Notes: generated by a model from the sequence alone, not told the origin. DNA of 64,000 bases from Desulfomicrobium macestii (GCF_014873765.1 NZ_JADBGG010000021.1:1-64000), one strand, 5' to 3'; positions 46,911-56,022 are shown, numbered from the stretch's first letter. Program-made: numbers and translations.

Positions 46911-47498
46911 TTACTTGCTTTCGAGTTCCCGCTTGGCGTTTTCGATCAGAGCGGGATCATCGGGGGCGGCGTCGATGACGGCCTGAAAATGGACGGCGGC
47001 CTTGTCGGGTTCCGACAAGTAATGTTTGTAGATGACGCCCAGATTGTAGTGGGCGTGAAAATTCTTCTGCTCGATGGTCAGCATGCGCTCGAAAAGTTCC
47101 GCGGCCTCGGCGTATTTTTCCAGCTCGAACAAGCAGAAGCCCTTCTGGTTGAGGGCCATGACGTCATTCCCGTCCCGCTCAAGGAGCATGTCCCAGAAAG
47201 ACATCGCCTTGTCCCAGGCCTGCATGTCCATGAAAGACATGCCAAGGGCGCGCATGGCTTGGACGTCTTCCGGGTTTTCCTGCAGTTTCTTCATCATGGA
47301 GGAAACAGCGGCCATGTCTCCACCCATCTGCTCCATGCCCCCGCCGCCGGGCATCCCCCGGGGTTCTTCATGCTGCACGATGGAAGGGTTTTCCACCCTG
47401 AAGCTCACCGCCGCGAAGAGCATTACGCCAAGGCAAGCCAGCAGGAAGAAAAGCGCCCGGCGCCGGGCAGTCTGGGGAAAAGCGTTATTCGTTTCCAT
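46911..47498 (-). CDS. Membrane-anchored TPR protein at the end of the ccm operon (CcmI-like)
   Basis: A 195-residue protein with one N-terminal membrane helix (RRALFFLLACLGVMLFAAVS) and at least three TPR units (EDVQAMRALGMSFMDMQAWD, ALNQKGFCLFELEKYAEAAE, FHAHYNLGVIYKHYLSEPDK). Its place after ccmD and its layout recall CcmI/CycH, which brings apocytochrome to the haem-attachment complex; sequence similarity alone is not decisive. It overlaps ccmD by 14 bp. Confidence 0.78.
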   Translation of the reverse strand: METNNAFPQTARRRALFFLLACLGVMLFAAVSFRVENPSIVQHEEPRGMPGGGGMEQMGGDMAAVSSMMKKLQENPEDVQAMRALGMSFMDMQAWDKAMSFWDMLLERDGNDVMALNQKGFCLFELEKYAEAAELFERMLTIEQKNFHAHYNLGVIYKHYLSEPDKAAVHFQAVIDAAPDDPALIENAKRELESK

Positions 47499-47616
47499 CA
47501 ATGATCTCCAGTTGCCGTACGCGGCGTTCCAAAACACTGTGCTGCCGGGCCAGGAACAGGACGTAACCGCCCACGCCCAGCCAGATGCACACATTGGCGA
47601 TAAAAAGGTAATTCAT
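47485..47616 (-). CDS. ccmD: CcmD-family protein
   Basis: A 43-residue protein: MNYLFIANVCIWLGVGGYVL then FLARQHSVLERRVRQLEIID. One membrane helix and a basic amphipathic helix match CcmD, which helps release haem-CcmE from the CcmABCD complex. It lies 11 bp after ccmC and overlaps the TPR gene. Confidence 0.82.
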   Translation of the reverse strand: MNYLFIANVCIWLGVGGYVLFLARQHSVLERRVRQLEIIDGNE

Positions 47617-47627
47617 GCCTATTCCCC

Positions 47628-48323
47628 TTATTGCAAGGTCTTTTCCTGAATGCCGATCAGGGCCGCCTCGACGCGCCGCTTCAGACCGGCGCCGTGATAG
47701 CGCGCCAGGACAAGAGTCCCGAACATCGCTCCCCAGGCCAGGACATTGATCCACACGGCCGTCCACATCTCCGGCTCAAGTCCACCGCCCCTGGAGGCGA
47801 GCACGGCCGGATGAATGGACCGCCAAAGCCTGGCGGACAAAAAAACCAGCGGAACATCCAAAAAGGCCACGATCCCGAGCACCGCCCGCACCTTCGCGCC
47901 CTTGGTCCCTCCCACGTCGGCGGAACGAAGAACCAGATAACCGGCGTACACGAACCACATCACCAGCGTCGTCGAGAGACGCGGATCCCAGGTCCACCAG
48001 GTATTCCAGGCCGCTCTGCCCCAGAGGGAGCCGGTGACCAGGGCCAAGCCGCTGAAAAGCACCCCGATCTCGGCCAGCACTCCGGCCAGAACGTCCCATT
48101 GCTCCCGTCCGGTCCACAGCACCATGACGCTTGCGGCGCACACACCGAAAAAGGCCACAAACGACCACCACGCCAGGGGCAAATGAAAATAGAAGATCTT
48201 CTGCACCAGCCCCATGGTCAGTTCCTCGGGGGCATGGAACCAGATGGCGTATTGTCCAACCGCCATCAGCGCCATGCTAACGCAGGCAAAAATCGTGAGT
48301 ATTTTTGGATAGATGCGAAACAT
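47628..48323 (-). CDS. ccmC: Haem exporter/handling protein CcmC
   Basis: A 231-residue protein with six membrane helices and the periplasmic tryptophan-rich motif WGRAAWNTWWTWDPRLSTTL, which binds haem with flanking histidines (FYFHLPLAWW and SIHPAV-like sites). It loads haem onto CcmE. ATG 48323 is chosen; a frame open to 48407 would overlap ccmB. Confidence 0.93.
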   Translation of the reverse strand: MFRIYPKILTIFACVSMALMAVGQYAIWFHAPEELTMGLVQKIFYFHLPLAWWSFVAFFGVCAASVMVLWTGREQWDVLAGVLAEIGVLFSGLALVTGSLWGRAAWNTWWTWDPRLSTTLVMWFVYAGYLVLRSADVGGTKGAKVRAVLGIVAFLDVPLVFLSARLWRSIHPAVLASRGGGLEPEMWTAVWINVLAWGAMFGTLVLARYHGAGLKRRVEAALIGIQEKTLQ

Positions 48324-48333
48324 GTTCGTCCCT

Positions 48334-49008
48334 TTATTCCCCTCTGAAGACATGAGGGAACAGAAAAAGTGCCGCGCCCGCAAAAACTGCGTCGAACGCC
48401 AAGACAAGTCCGAACCAATCCGAGACTCCGGCCATTGACGCGCCTTGCATCAGCCCGACCCCGATACGGATTCCGCCGAGCAGCAGCGGCACCTGCAACG
48501 GAAAAACGATGATGGTCAAAAGCGCGTCCTTGGCTCCCTGCCCCTGCCCCATGGCCCCGATGAGCCCGCCAAGCACGCACAGGCCGACGTCCACGGCCAG
48601 CACCATGAGTATGAGCCCGGGCAGGTTTTCGCCGGGGTCAAGGCCCAAAAAGACGAGAGCCGCCGGAAAAAAGAACACCTGACACAACAAAAGCAAAAGA
48701 AGCCCCGCCAGGGTCTTGCCCAACCACAGTCCCTGCACTGGCAGAGGGGAAAGGAGCAGGGCCGTGGCCGTGTCGTTCTCTTCCTCGAAACGAAAAAGCA
48801 GGGAAAAAATCAGGACCACCCCGAAGGAACTGCACAGCCAGAAGATGGCCATGGCCTGCTGGGCGGAAAAACGGTCGCCCGGGGCGGCCGAAAGGCTGAA
48901 GATGAATACCAGCAGGAGTCCGAGCAGCACCGCCTGCACCGGCCCCTGCCCCCCGGCGAAGGCCAGGCGCAGATCCTTGCGCGCGATGGCCAGTGAAGAT
49001 GCGATCAC
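48334..49008 (-). CDS. ccmB: Haem exporter CcmB
   Basis: A 224-residue, six-helix permease of the CcmB family: ARKDLRLAFAGGQGPVQAVL, SSFGVVLIFSLLFRFEEEND, LLLSPLPVQGLWLGKTLAGL. The start is GTG 49008, which overlaps the ccmA stop as GTGA. It pairs with CcmA; the complex releases haem-CcmE by ATP use. Confidence 0.92.
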   Translation of the reverse strand: MIASSLAIARKDLRLAFAGGQGPVQAVLLGLLLVFIFSLSAAPGDRFSAQQAMAIFWLCSSFGVVLIFSLLFRFEEENDTATALLLSPLPVQGLWLGKTLAGLLLLLLCQVFFFPAALVFLGLDPGENLPGLILMVLAVDVGLCVLGGLIGAMGQGQGAKDALLTIIVFPLQVPLLLGGIRIGVGLMQGASMAGVSDWFGLVLAFDAVFAGAALFLFPHVFRGE

Positions 49009-49664
49009 GGTCCCTCCGGGACGAACCCGTGCACCGGGCCGAAATAGCTCATGCCGCGACCGCCAAGCGAGAGGACCGTATCCGCGCGGCCAAGATCCCG
49101 GTCCAGGTCGTGGGATATCCAGACTATTCCTGCGCCCCGGGTCCTTGCGGCCTCCAACTCGGCATGCAGCAACGCCTGGGAAGCCGTATCAAGGCCGGTT
49201 GAAGGCTCATCCAGAAACACAATCGCAGGCTCGACAAGAAGGACTCGCGCCAGGGACAGGCGCTGGGCCATGCCCCTGGAAAACGTGCCCGCCGACTCCA
49301 GGGCGAAGCCCTTGAGGCCGACCCGGTCCAAAAGAGCGAGCAGGGCCGCGTCGCCAAGTCCGCGCCCGTAGACGCTGTTCCAGAATTCGAGATTGCCCAG
49401 GGCAGTGAGCGCCGGATAGACAAAGGTCTGATGCCCCATGAAGGCCATGGCCCGATCCTTGACCTTGCGCTCCACCGTGCCCGCACGGGGCGGGGTCAGA
49501 CCGGCCATGATCTTCAGGAGGGTGGTTTTGCCCGCGCCGTTGGGTCCGGCCACGAGCATTATGCTGCCCGGCGCCAGTTCGCAGGACACCCCCTTGAAGA
49601 TCAGCCGGGAGCCAAAGAAATGGCTGACGCCGCGCAAGGTTAGCAGGGAACCTGAACTCATCAT
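49005..49664 (-). CDS. ccmA: Haem exporter ATPase CcmA
   Basis: A 219-residue ABC ATPase: Walker A AGPNGAGKTTLLK, signature FSRGMAQRLSLARVL, Walker B IVFLDEPSTGLD. ATG 49664 overlaps the ccmF stop (ATGA); an upstream frame start at 49688 lies inside ccmF. Confidence 0.93.
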   Translation of the reverse strand: MMSSGSLLTLRGVSHFFGSRLIFKGVSCELAPGSIMLVAGPNGAGKTTLLKIMAGLTPPRAGTVERKVKDRAMAFMGHQTFVYPALTALGNLEFWNSVYGRGLGDAALLALLDRVGLKGFALESAGTFSRGMAQRLSLARVLLVEPAIVFLDEPSTGLDTASQALLHAELEAARTRGAGIVWISHDLDRDLGRADTVLSLGGRGMSYFGPVHGFVPEGP

Positions 49665-51544
49665 CGGCGCTCGATCTTTCTCCAGCACAGAAACGCGATC
49701 AGGCAGGACAGGGTGCCGCCGATCCAGATCCAGTTGACCAGCGGGTTGACGCTCACCTTCAGGCTGACCGCGCCCTCTTCGTTGAAACCGAGCAGCGTGG
49801 CATATATTTCCTCGCCAAGAGACGGGATGACCGAGACCTCGGCGAAGGTCGACTGTTCGAAGTTGCGGTACAGCCGTTTCTCAGGTGCCAGGCTCCCCAC
49901 ATCCTTGCCGCCCCGGGTCACGGTCAACAGGGCCGCGTGGGTATCCATGGCCGGATTGTCGTGATCGTGGGTCAGTTCATGAAACATGACCTCGTACGAG
50001 CCCACGGTCATGGACTGTCCCTTGGTCAGTACGGCCTCCGCCTCCACCTTGTAGGGCCCGGAAAAGGCCACGCCCACGACCATCAGCGCCACGCCAAGGT
50101 GCACGCCGTACGCGCCCAAGGACGGCAGGAAGGCCCGCGCGCCCTTGTTGCGGACAAAATACAGGGCAATGGAGACGATCATCATGAATCCCGAAGCGGC
50201 CGAAAAAAGAGCCAGCGGCTGCGAGTAGCCCATGACGAACATGATCACCGCCGATCCTGCACCGGCACCCAGAACCAGCCCCAGGGCCGCCTTGTCACTG
50301 ATCCCGCTTTTTTGCGAAAACCATGGACAGATGGACATGATAAAGGCCAGCACGGCAAACAGCGGCAGACAGACCTTGTTGTAAAAGCCCGCATCAAGAC
50401 CCACCGGATTTGCGCTCCACATGCTGCTCAGAACCGGCCAGAGCACGCCCAGGAAGACGATGCCGCCCAGGCACAAAAACAGCCAGGAAGCCAGGAAGAG
50501 CATGCCCGGACGACTGGCGAAGTCATCGATGTGCGCGGAGTCGTCCTTGCGCTGGACCAGACAGACATAGAAGGTCAGCACCAGCGTGGCGACCATGAAT
50601 ACCAGAAGCGGGATGCCCATGCGACTGCCGCCGAAGGCGTGCAGGGAATCGATCATGCCGCTGCGAACCACGAAAGTGGCGAAAAAGCAGAGCAGGAAGG
50701 TCAGGGCGACCATGAACACGTTGGTCCGCAGCAGCGATTTGCGCGTGCGGCCGACAATGGCGGTGTGGATGAAGGCGGTTCCGGCCAGCCAGGGGATGAG
50801 CGACGCGTTCTCGACCGGATCCCAGGCCCAGTAGCCGCCCCAGCCAAGCTCCATGTAGGACCACCAGGCTCCGAGGATGATGCCCGAGGTCAGGAATATC
50901 CAGGCCACGATGTTCCAGTTGCGGCACAATTCAAGCCACTCGCGGCTATTGCCCGAGAGGCGGGAGGCCAGGGCCAGGCAAAATGGGATGGTGTAGCCGG
51001 CGTAGCCCAGGAAAAGAAGCGGGGGATGAAAGATCATGCCCGGATTCTGCAAAAGAGGGTTGAGACCCCGGCCTTCAGCCGGAACGGGATCAAGCTTCAT
51101 GAAGGGGTTGCTCGGGCCGGTCAGGGCGTAAAGGAAAAAGATCTCGACCAGGAAAAAGAGAATCCAGAAGAAAACCTTGGTCCTGTTGTCCAGCCGGGAA
51201 TATCCGGGGGTGTAGATCATGCACCAACCCATGACGGCCACGCACAGGTACCAGAACAGGAAGGATCCGTTCTGACCGGCCCAGAATGCCGTTACGGCGT
51301 AGAAAAGGGGCAGAAAGGTGTCCGTGTAATCCCGGACATAGACATATGAGAAATCACGGACCACCAAGGCCTGCACCAGGACGGCGGAAACCGCCAAAAC
51401 CACGATGGTCAGCAGGATCTGCCCCTTTTCAAGCAGGGCTACGGTGTCGAAATCGTCTTTGAGGGCCTTCATCCCGGCCGTCGCGGTCAAGCCCACGGCG
51501 GCCAGCATGCTCAAGAGTAGTGCGGTGAAACTGATGGCGTGCAT
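49661..51544 (-). CDS. ccmF: Cytochrome c haem lyase CcmF
   Basis: A 627-residue polytopic protein with the tryptophan-rich motif ELGWGGYWAWDPVENASLIP and conserved haem-binding histidines (FHPPLLFLGY region). A C-terminal periplasmic domain (GSYEVMFHELTHDHDNPAMD, RNFEQSTFAEVSVIPS) follows. It attaches haem to the CXXCH sites of apocytochrome c. No CcmH gene follows; see ccmE. Confidence 0.94.
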   Translation of the reverse strand: MHAISFTALLLSMLAAVGLTATAGMKALKDDFDTVALLEKGQILLTIVVLAVSAVLVQALVVRDFSYVYVRDYTDTFLPLFYAVTAFWAGQNGSFLFWYLCVAVMGWCMIYTPGYSRLDNRTKVFFWILFFLVEIFFLYALTGPSNPFMKLDPVPAEGRGLNPLLQNPGMIFHPPLLFLGYAGYTIPFCLALASRLSGNSREWLELCRNWNIVAWIFLTSGIILGAWWSYMELGWGGYWAWDPVENASLIPWLAGTAFIHTAIVGRTRKSLLRTNVFMVALTFLLCFFATFVVRSGMIDSLHAFGGSRMGIPLLVFMVATLVLTFYVCLVQRKDDSAHIDDFASRPGMLFLASWLFLCLGGIVFLGVLWPVLSSMWSANPVGLDAGFYNKVCLPLFAVLAFIMSICPWFSQKSGISDKAALGLVLGAGAGSAVIMFVMGYSQPLALFSAASGFMMIVSIALYFVRNKGARAFLPSLGAYGVHLGVALMVVGVAFSGPYKVEAEAVLTKGQSMTVGSYEVMFHELTHDHDNPAMDTHAALLTVTRGGKDVGSLAPEKRLYRNFEQSTFAEVSVIPSLGEEIYATLLGFNEEGAVSLKVSVNPLVNWIWIGGTLSCLIAFLCWRKIERR

Positions 51545-51600
51545 GAAGCGGGGTATCCTCGTGGAGGTTCTGGTTGCAAAAGATACTGAATGAACCGGGA

Positions 51601-52044
51601 CTAGCCTGCAAATCCGGGGGGACGCATCTGGCCCTTTTCATTCTTTTCGTATTTGGAAGGACATTTGGTCAGCAGCGTGGTGGCCTCGAACACCCGGGTG
51701 TCGGCCGTGAACGATCCTTCGAGGATAACCTCGACGCCGGGTTTAAACGTATCGGGCACGGCCCCCTGGTAGTGGACGCGAATGGCCTTGCTCGGATCAT
51801 CCTTGTCCAGGGCGAAAAAGGACACGCCCATGGCCGAAGGGTCATGATCCACGCCCTTCTCTGCCACCGTACCGAAAAGCCTCGCCTGGGACAGCTTTTC
51901 GGCAGGCATGGCCAGGGCCTCGGAAACATTCAGGAAATAGACGGAATTCTGGGACAGGCCACTGAAGAGAAGATAGCCCACCCCGGCCCCGACGAGCAGG
52001 ACGGCGGCGAGGTAGACCCATTTCTGATTTTTTGCGGTACTCAT
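51601..52044 (-). CDS. ccmE: Haem chaperone CcmE, CXXXY variant
   Basis: A 147-residue protein: N-terminal membrane anchor (WVYLAAVLLVGAGVGYLLFS), then an OB-fold domain (LFGTVAEKGVDHDPSAMGVS, IRVHYQGAVPDTFKPGVEVI, LEGSFTADTRVFEATTLLTK). In E. coli haem binds covalently to a histidine in an HXXXY motif; here the equivalent is C128-P-S-K-Y132. This Cys form defines the variant System I found in sulfate reducers and some archaea, which lacks CcmG and CcmH, as here. It is the first gene of the operon, divergent from the phosphatase gene. Confidence 0.92.
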   Translation of the reverse strand: MSTAKNQKWVYLAAVLLVGAGVGYLLFSGLSQNSVYFLNVSEALAMPAEKLSQARLFGTVAEKGVDHDPSAMGVSFFALDKDDPSKAIRVHYQGAVPDTFKPGVEVILEGSFTADTRVFEATTLLTKCPSKYEKNEKGQMRPPGFAG

Positions 52045-52282
52045 AAAGTCTCCGGTTTCATTGTGGCCCGGCTCCTAGCACGAACCGCCGCCACCTGTCA
52101 CGACGCCTTGCGTGCCGTTTCGCACGCGCATATCCACAACCAGACCAGTTTCGTCAACAATTTCGTCGGACAAAATTTTTACCTCCAACGCTCCGGGAAC
52201 CGGCGGTCCGAACCGATTCATTTCCTTTCTTGACCTTGCTGCGCTTACCGATCAAAAAAGCCCATCTTCGGCAAGGACAAAT

Positions 52283-52897
52283 ATGACAGACATGGACACC
52301 ATACTCCTCGACCGCGACGGAACCCTGATTGAAGAGCGCCACTACCTGAGCGATCCCGCCCTGGTCGCGCTCATTCCGGGCGTGGCCGCCCCCATGCGCA
52401 GGCTGGCAGGGCTCGGCTGCCGCTTCTACCTGGCCAGCAACCAGAGCGGCATCGGGCGCGGGCTGTTCAGCGAAGACGACTACCGCCGGGTGCACGCGCG
52501 CCTGGTGGAACTGCTGCTGGCCGAAGGGATCGTCCTTGGCGGCGCCGCCCACTGCCCCCACTCTCCGGAAGACGAATGCGGATGCCGCAAGCCGCGCACC
52601 GGACTCTGGCGGGAACTGGCGGCGAACTTCAGCCTGTCTCCCGAAAAAACGGTCATGATCGGAGACAAGGTTGCCGACATCCGCTTCGGGCAGGCCATCG
52701 GCTGCGCCGAAACGGTGCTGGTCCTGACCGGACATGGCCTTGACGCCGCCCGGAAGCTTGGCCTCGATGCACCCGGAGCCCCGCTGCAGCGCTGCGTCAC
52801 CGGACCGGACCGGCCGACTTGGCTGGCGCGCGACCTTGGCTGCTATCTGGAGCATCTTGTGCAAAAAAAGGAACATGTGCATGCACATCGGATTTGA
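52283..52897 (+). CDS. gmhB: GmhB-like histidinol/heptose-bisphosphate phosphatase
   Basis: A 204-residue HAD-IIIA phosphatase. Motif I is ILLDRDGTLIEERHYLSDPA, motif II YLASNQSGIGRG, the zinc-binding loop reads CPHSPEDECGCRKP (CxH...CxC), and motif IV is KTVMIGDKVADIRFG. GmhB removes the 7-phosphate from heptose 1,7-bisphosphate in ADP-heptose synthesis. The following GT9 gene, heptosyltransferase-like, supports that role. AAGGAC precedes ATG 52283; an ATG 9 bases later is an alternative. Confidence 0.88.
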   Translation: MTDMDTILLDRDGTLIEERHYLSDPALVALIPGVAAPMRRLAGLGCRFYLASNQSGIGRGLFSEDDYRRVHARLVELLLAEGIVLGGAAHCPHSPEDECGCRKPRTGLWRELAANFSLSPEKTVMIGDKVADIRFGQAIGCAETVLVLTGHGLDAARKLGLDAPGAPLQRCVTGPDRPTWLARDLGCYLEHLVQKKEHVHAHRI

Positions 52898-54011
52898 CGC
52901 CAAGCGCTTCTTTCACAACCCCACCGGGCTCGGCAACTACGCCCGCAGCACCATCTTCGGGCTGGCGGAGCATTTTCCAGAGCATCGCTATACATTATAT
53001 ACGCAGCGCCTCTCCGGACCATTTTGCACATTGCCCGCCTGTCACGGCCTGCATGTGCAGGAAGCATGCCCGCTTGGGCGCATGTTCCCCGCCCTGTGGC
53101 GCAGCCTGGGCATTCCCCGCGCGGCGCGCGGCCATGAGCTGGACATCTACCACGGGCTGTCCCACGAGCTCCCGCTGACCTCTTTCGGACCACGCACGCG
53201 CACCGTGGTCAGCATGCATGACCTGCTCTTCCTGACCCACCCGCACCTCTATCCCTGGATCGACCGCCAGCTCTACGCTTTCAAATACAGAAAAAGCTGC
53301 CAGCGCGCGGACATGATCGTGGCCATCAGCCAAAAGACCGCCGACGACGTGCACGAAATTTTCAATATCCCCCGGGAACGCATCCGTGTCGCCTATCAGA
53401 GCTGCTCCCCGGCCTTCTCTGTCGTCAGGGGCAGGGACGAGGCGGCCAGGCTGCGTGGGATTCACGGCCTGCCCGAACGCTACGTCCTGTTCGTCGGCTC
53501 CCTCATCCCCCGCAAGGGCGCCCAGACGCTCATCTCCGCCCTGGCGAGCCTGCCACGGTCCGACCGGCCGGACCTGGTCATCGTCGGCAAGGGACCCATG
53601 GAAACCGCGCTTCGCGACCAGGCGCTGGCCTCGGGCCTTGGCGGCCAGGTTCATTTCCTGGGACAGGTCGCGGATGCGGACCTGCCCGGCCTGTACCAGC
53701 TGGCCGAGGCATTTGCCTATCCTTCGGTAGGCGAAGGCTTCGGCATTCCCATCCTTGAGGCCCTGAACAGCAAGGTGCCGGTCATCACTTCCTCCGGTTC
53801 CTGCTTTGCCGAACCTGGCGGCGACGCCGCCCTGTACACCACCCCGGGCGACGTGCCGGAACTGGCCCTGGCCCTGACCAGGATCCTGCAGGACAGCGCC
53901 CTGCGCCAGGACATGATCGCCAGGGGTGAGCGCCACGCCCGGAATTTTCACATCTCGCGCACCTCGGCAGCCCTCATGCAGGTCTACGCCGACCTCTGCG
54001 CCCAAAGATAG
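52881..54011 (+). CDS. Glycosyltransferase family 4
   Basis: A 376-residue GT4: MHIGFDAKRFFHNPTGLGNY, ISMHD-like VVSMHDLLFLTHPHLYPW, RYVLFVGSLIPRKGAQTLIS, then the donor site FAYPSVGEGFGIPILEALNS. It likely transfers a sugar onto LPS core. ATG 52881 is spaced 8 bases from AAGGA; ATG 52875 is too close. It overlaps the phosphatase gene by 17 bp. Confidence 0.9.
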   Translation: MHIGFDAKRFFHNPTGLGNYARSTIFGLAEHFPEHRYTLYTQRLSGPFCTLPACHGLHVQEACPLGRMFPALWRSLGIPRAARGHELDIYHGLSHELPLTSFGPRTRTVVSMHDLLFLTHPHLYPWIDRQLYAFKYRKSCQRADMIVAISQKTADDVHEIFNIPRERIRVAYQSCSPAFSVVRGRDEAARLRGIHGLPERYVLFVGSLIPRKGAQTLISALASLPRSDRPDLVIVGKGPMETALRDQALASGLGGQVHFLGQVADADLPGLYQLAEAFAYPSVGEGFGIPILEALNSKVPVITSSGSCFAEPGGDAALYTTPGDVPELALALTRILQDSALRQDMIARGERHARNFHISRTSAALMQVYADLCAQR

Positions 54012-54024
54012 GAGCCTCTCCCCC

Positions 54025-55032
54025 ATGTCCCTGCCCTTCAGCAACCAGGAATGCCTGACCGTACGCCTGAGCGCCCTTGGCGACGCCATTCTGACCACGG
54101 GAGTGCTCGCATACTGGCATGATCAGGCCGGGTTGACCTTTCGGGTGCTGACCAAACCGGCCCTGACTCCCGTCTTCGACAACCACCCGGCCGTGACCGG
54201 AATCATCGGCGTCCGCGAAGAAGACCTGCACGGCGCAAGCTGGATCAGGTTCTGCCGTGAGCTGGCCAGGGAATTTGGCCGGTTGCCGCTCATCGACCTG
54301 CACGTCAACCTGCGCACCCTGCTACTGCGCTCGCTCTGGCCCGGACCCACGCGCTCCTACCGCAAATTTTCACTGACCAGACGATTGTTTCTGGCCACTC
54401 GGCACCCCGTGTTCGCCGCCAGACTCCGCCGCCTCAATGTCCCCCAGCGCTACTGCATGGCTCTGGATCCACAGGTCGTGGATGCGAACGCGCTGAAACC
54501 CCGCATCTTTCTTGCCGGGAACGAGAAGGCTGCGGCCCGTGAAACGCTTTCACGCCTGGGACTGACCCGCCCCGTCGCCATCCATCCCTACGCCACCCAC
54601 CCGGCCAAGACCCCGAGCCCCGAAGTCTGGCGAAACCTGATCAGAAGCCTGGAAGCCCAGGGAGAGCAGGTGCTCATCCTCGGTCGCCATGACCAGCCGC
54701 TCCTTCCACAGACTCCGCATGACCTGACCAACACCACGGATCTGCGCGCCACCTCGGCCCTGCTGTCCCTGTGCCGAGTTCTGATCACCGGAGACTCCGG
54801 CCCCATGCACCTGGCCACGGCCGTGGATACGCCGGTCATCGCCCTGTTCGGACCGACCACAAAGGAATGGGGGTTCTACCCTTCAGGTCCGCATGACGTT
54901 GTCCATCAAAGCCCCTGCCCCAAGGCCCCCTGCTCCCTGCACGGCCAGGATGCATGCGCGCTCGGCAACGCCTGCATGAAAGACGTCTCGGAGAAACTGA
55001 TCCTGGATCTGCTTTCTACCATCCCGGCCTGA
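54025..55032 (+). CDS. Glycosyltransferase family 9 (heptosyltransferase-like)
   Basis: A 335-residue GT9: LTVRLSALGDAILTTGVLAY at the start, PVAIHPYATHPAKTPSPEVW in the middle, and VLITGDSGPMHLATAVDTPV followed by IALFGPTTKEWGFYPSGPH, the ADP-heptose-binding region. It probably adds heptose to the inner core of LPS, in keeping with the GmhB-like gene two places upstream. It ends 77 bp before the Fur-type regulator. Confidence 0.9.
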   Translation: MSLPFSNQECLTVRLSALGDAILTTGVLAYWHDQAGLTFRVLTKPALTPVFDNHPAVTGIIGVREEDLHGASWIRFCRELAREFGRLPLIDLHVNLRTLLLRSLWPGPTRSYRKFSLTRRLFLATRHPVFAARLRRLNVPQRYCMALDPQVVDANALKPRIFLAGNEKAAARETLSRLGLTRPVAIHPYATHPAKTPSPEVWRNLIRSLEAQGEQVLILGRHDQPLLPQTPHDLTNTTDLRATSALLSLCRVLITGDSGPMHLATAVDTPVIALFGPTTKEWGFYPSGPHDVVHQSPCPKAPCSLHGQDACALGNACMKDVSEKLILDLLSTIPA

Positions 55033-55109
55033 TCCAACCCCGCCTTTTTGTTGACGCCGGTCCTTATTTTTAATAGGAACAATTATCAAAGTTTGACAGA
55101 GGTACCGAC

Positions 55110-55523
55110 ATGAAAGAACTATTGGGCAAAGACATGCGCCTGACCAATCAACGCAGGATCATCCTGGAAGAGCTCAAATCAGTGACCACCCACCCCACTG
55201 CCGACGAGATCTACGGCATGGTGCGCCAGAAGATGCCTCGCATCAGCCTGGGCACCGTGTACCGCAATCTCGAAGTGCTCAGTTCGCTCGGCCTGGTGCG
55301 TAAGCTGGAAAACGCGGCCGGACAGAAGCGCTTTGACGGCGACGTCTCCCCCCACCACCATATCCGCTGCGAAGTATGCGGAAAGGTGGGGGACATCTTC
55401 GACGCTCCGGACATCACGGGAATTGAGCAGGGACTTGGCACGGACTTCCAGATCACCGGCGTAAGCCTGGAATTTTCGGGGATCTGCCCCCAGTGCCAGG
55501 CTGGAAAAAAGCTGGCGCAATAG
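55110..55523 (+). CDS. Fur-family regulator (PerR/Fur type)
   Basis: A 137-residue regulator. The N-terminal winged helix includes MRLTNQRRIILEELKSVTTH and RISLGTVYRNLEVLSSLGLV. C87-E-V-C90 and C126-P-Q-C129 would hold the structural zinc; PHHHIRCE (H82-H84) belongs to the regulatory metal site. It resembles PerR-like regulators in anaerobes. It stands first of the oxygen-defence genes, so it may control them by sensing iron or peroxide; which metal cannot be told. Confidence 0.9.
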   Translation: MKELLGKDMRLTNQRRIILEELKSVTTHPTADEIYGMVRQKMPRISLGTVYRNLEVLSSLGLVRKLENAAGQKRFDGDVSPHHHIRCEVCGKVGDIFDAPDITGIEQGLGTDFQITGVSLEFSGICPQCQAGKKLAQ

Positions 55524-55562
55524 TCCATTAGCGGCGAACATGTCCCAATTATCAAAATCACT

Positions 55563-55616
55563 GGAACACTCAGCCGTTCCATGGTATGTGTTCGGGTAAA
55601 TTCACACCACGAACAC
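55563..55616. promoter_or_regulatory. Inverted repeats upstream of desulfoferrodoxin
   Basis: Two inverted repeats lie between the Fur gene and the desulfoferrodoxin gene: GGAAC/GTTCC at 55563-55567 and 55576-55580, and GTGTTCG/CGAACAC at 55588-55594 and 55610-55616. They end just before the GGAGGA ribosome site. They may be operators or leader-RNA hairpins; neither matches a Fur box consensus clearly. Confidence 0.35.
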
Positions 55617-55626
55617 GGAGGAAGAA

Positions 55627-56007
55627 ATGGCGCAAAGACTCGAAGTTTACAAATGTGACCTGTGCGGCAATATCGTTGAAGTGATGCATGGCGGCGAAGG
55701 AGCCTTGGTCTGCTGCGGCGAGGACATGAAGCTTCAGGTAGAAGGAACAGTGGACGCGGCCCGGGAAAAACATGTTCCCGTGATCCACAAAACCGCCACC
55801 GGCTACAAGGTCGTGGTCGGCGAAGTCGCCCACCCCATGATCGACGCTCATTATATTGAATGGATCGAGCTTGTCGCCGACGGCAAGGTCTACCGCCAGT
55901 ACCTGAGCCCCGGCCAGGCCCCTGAAGCCGAGTTCTGCATCGAGGCGGAAAAGGTCACGGCCCGCGAATATTGCAACCTGCACGGACACTGGAAAATCGA
56001 AAACTAA
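55627..56007 (+). CDS. dfx: Desulfoferrodoxin (superoxide reductase, class I)
   Basis: A 126-residue two-iron protein reducing superoxide to hydrogen peroxide in the cytoplasm. The N-terminal desulforedoxin-like centre has Cys10, 13, 29 and 30. The catalytic centre is His49 (in EKHVP with Glu47 and Lys48), His69, His75, Cys116 and His119 (YCNLHGHW). All ligands are present. It is followed after 15 bp by rubredoxin, its electron donor. Confidence 0.97.
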   Translation: MAQRLEVYKCDLCGNIVEVMHGGEGALVCCGEDMKLQVEGTVDAAREKHVPVIHKTATGYKVVVGEVAHPMIDAHYIEWIELVADGKVYRQYLSPGQAPEAEFCIEAEKVTAREYCNLHGHWKIEN

Positions 56008-56022
56008 AAGGAGATACCCAGC

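Noticed and set aside
49937-51349. A 470-codon plus-strand frame antisense to ccmF
   Set aside because: It is a shadow of ccmF, with no family resemblance.
55051-55100. A promoter or PerR box before the Fur-type gene
   Set aside because: TTGACG at 55051 has no -10 box at a normal spacing, and the AT-rich stretch does not form a clear PerR or Fur palindrome.
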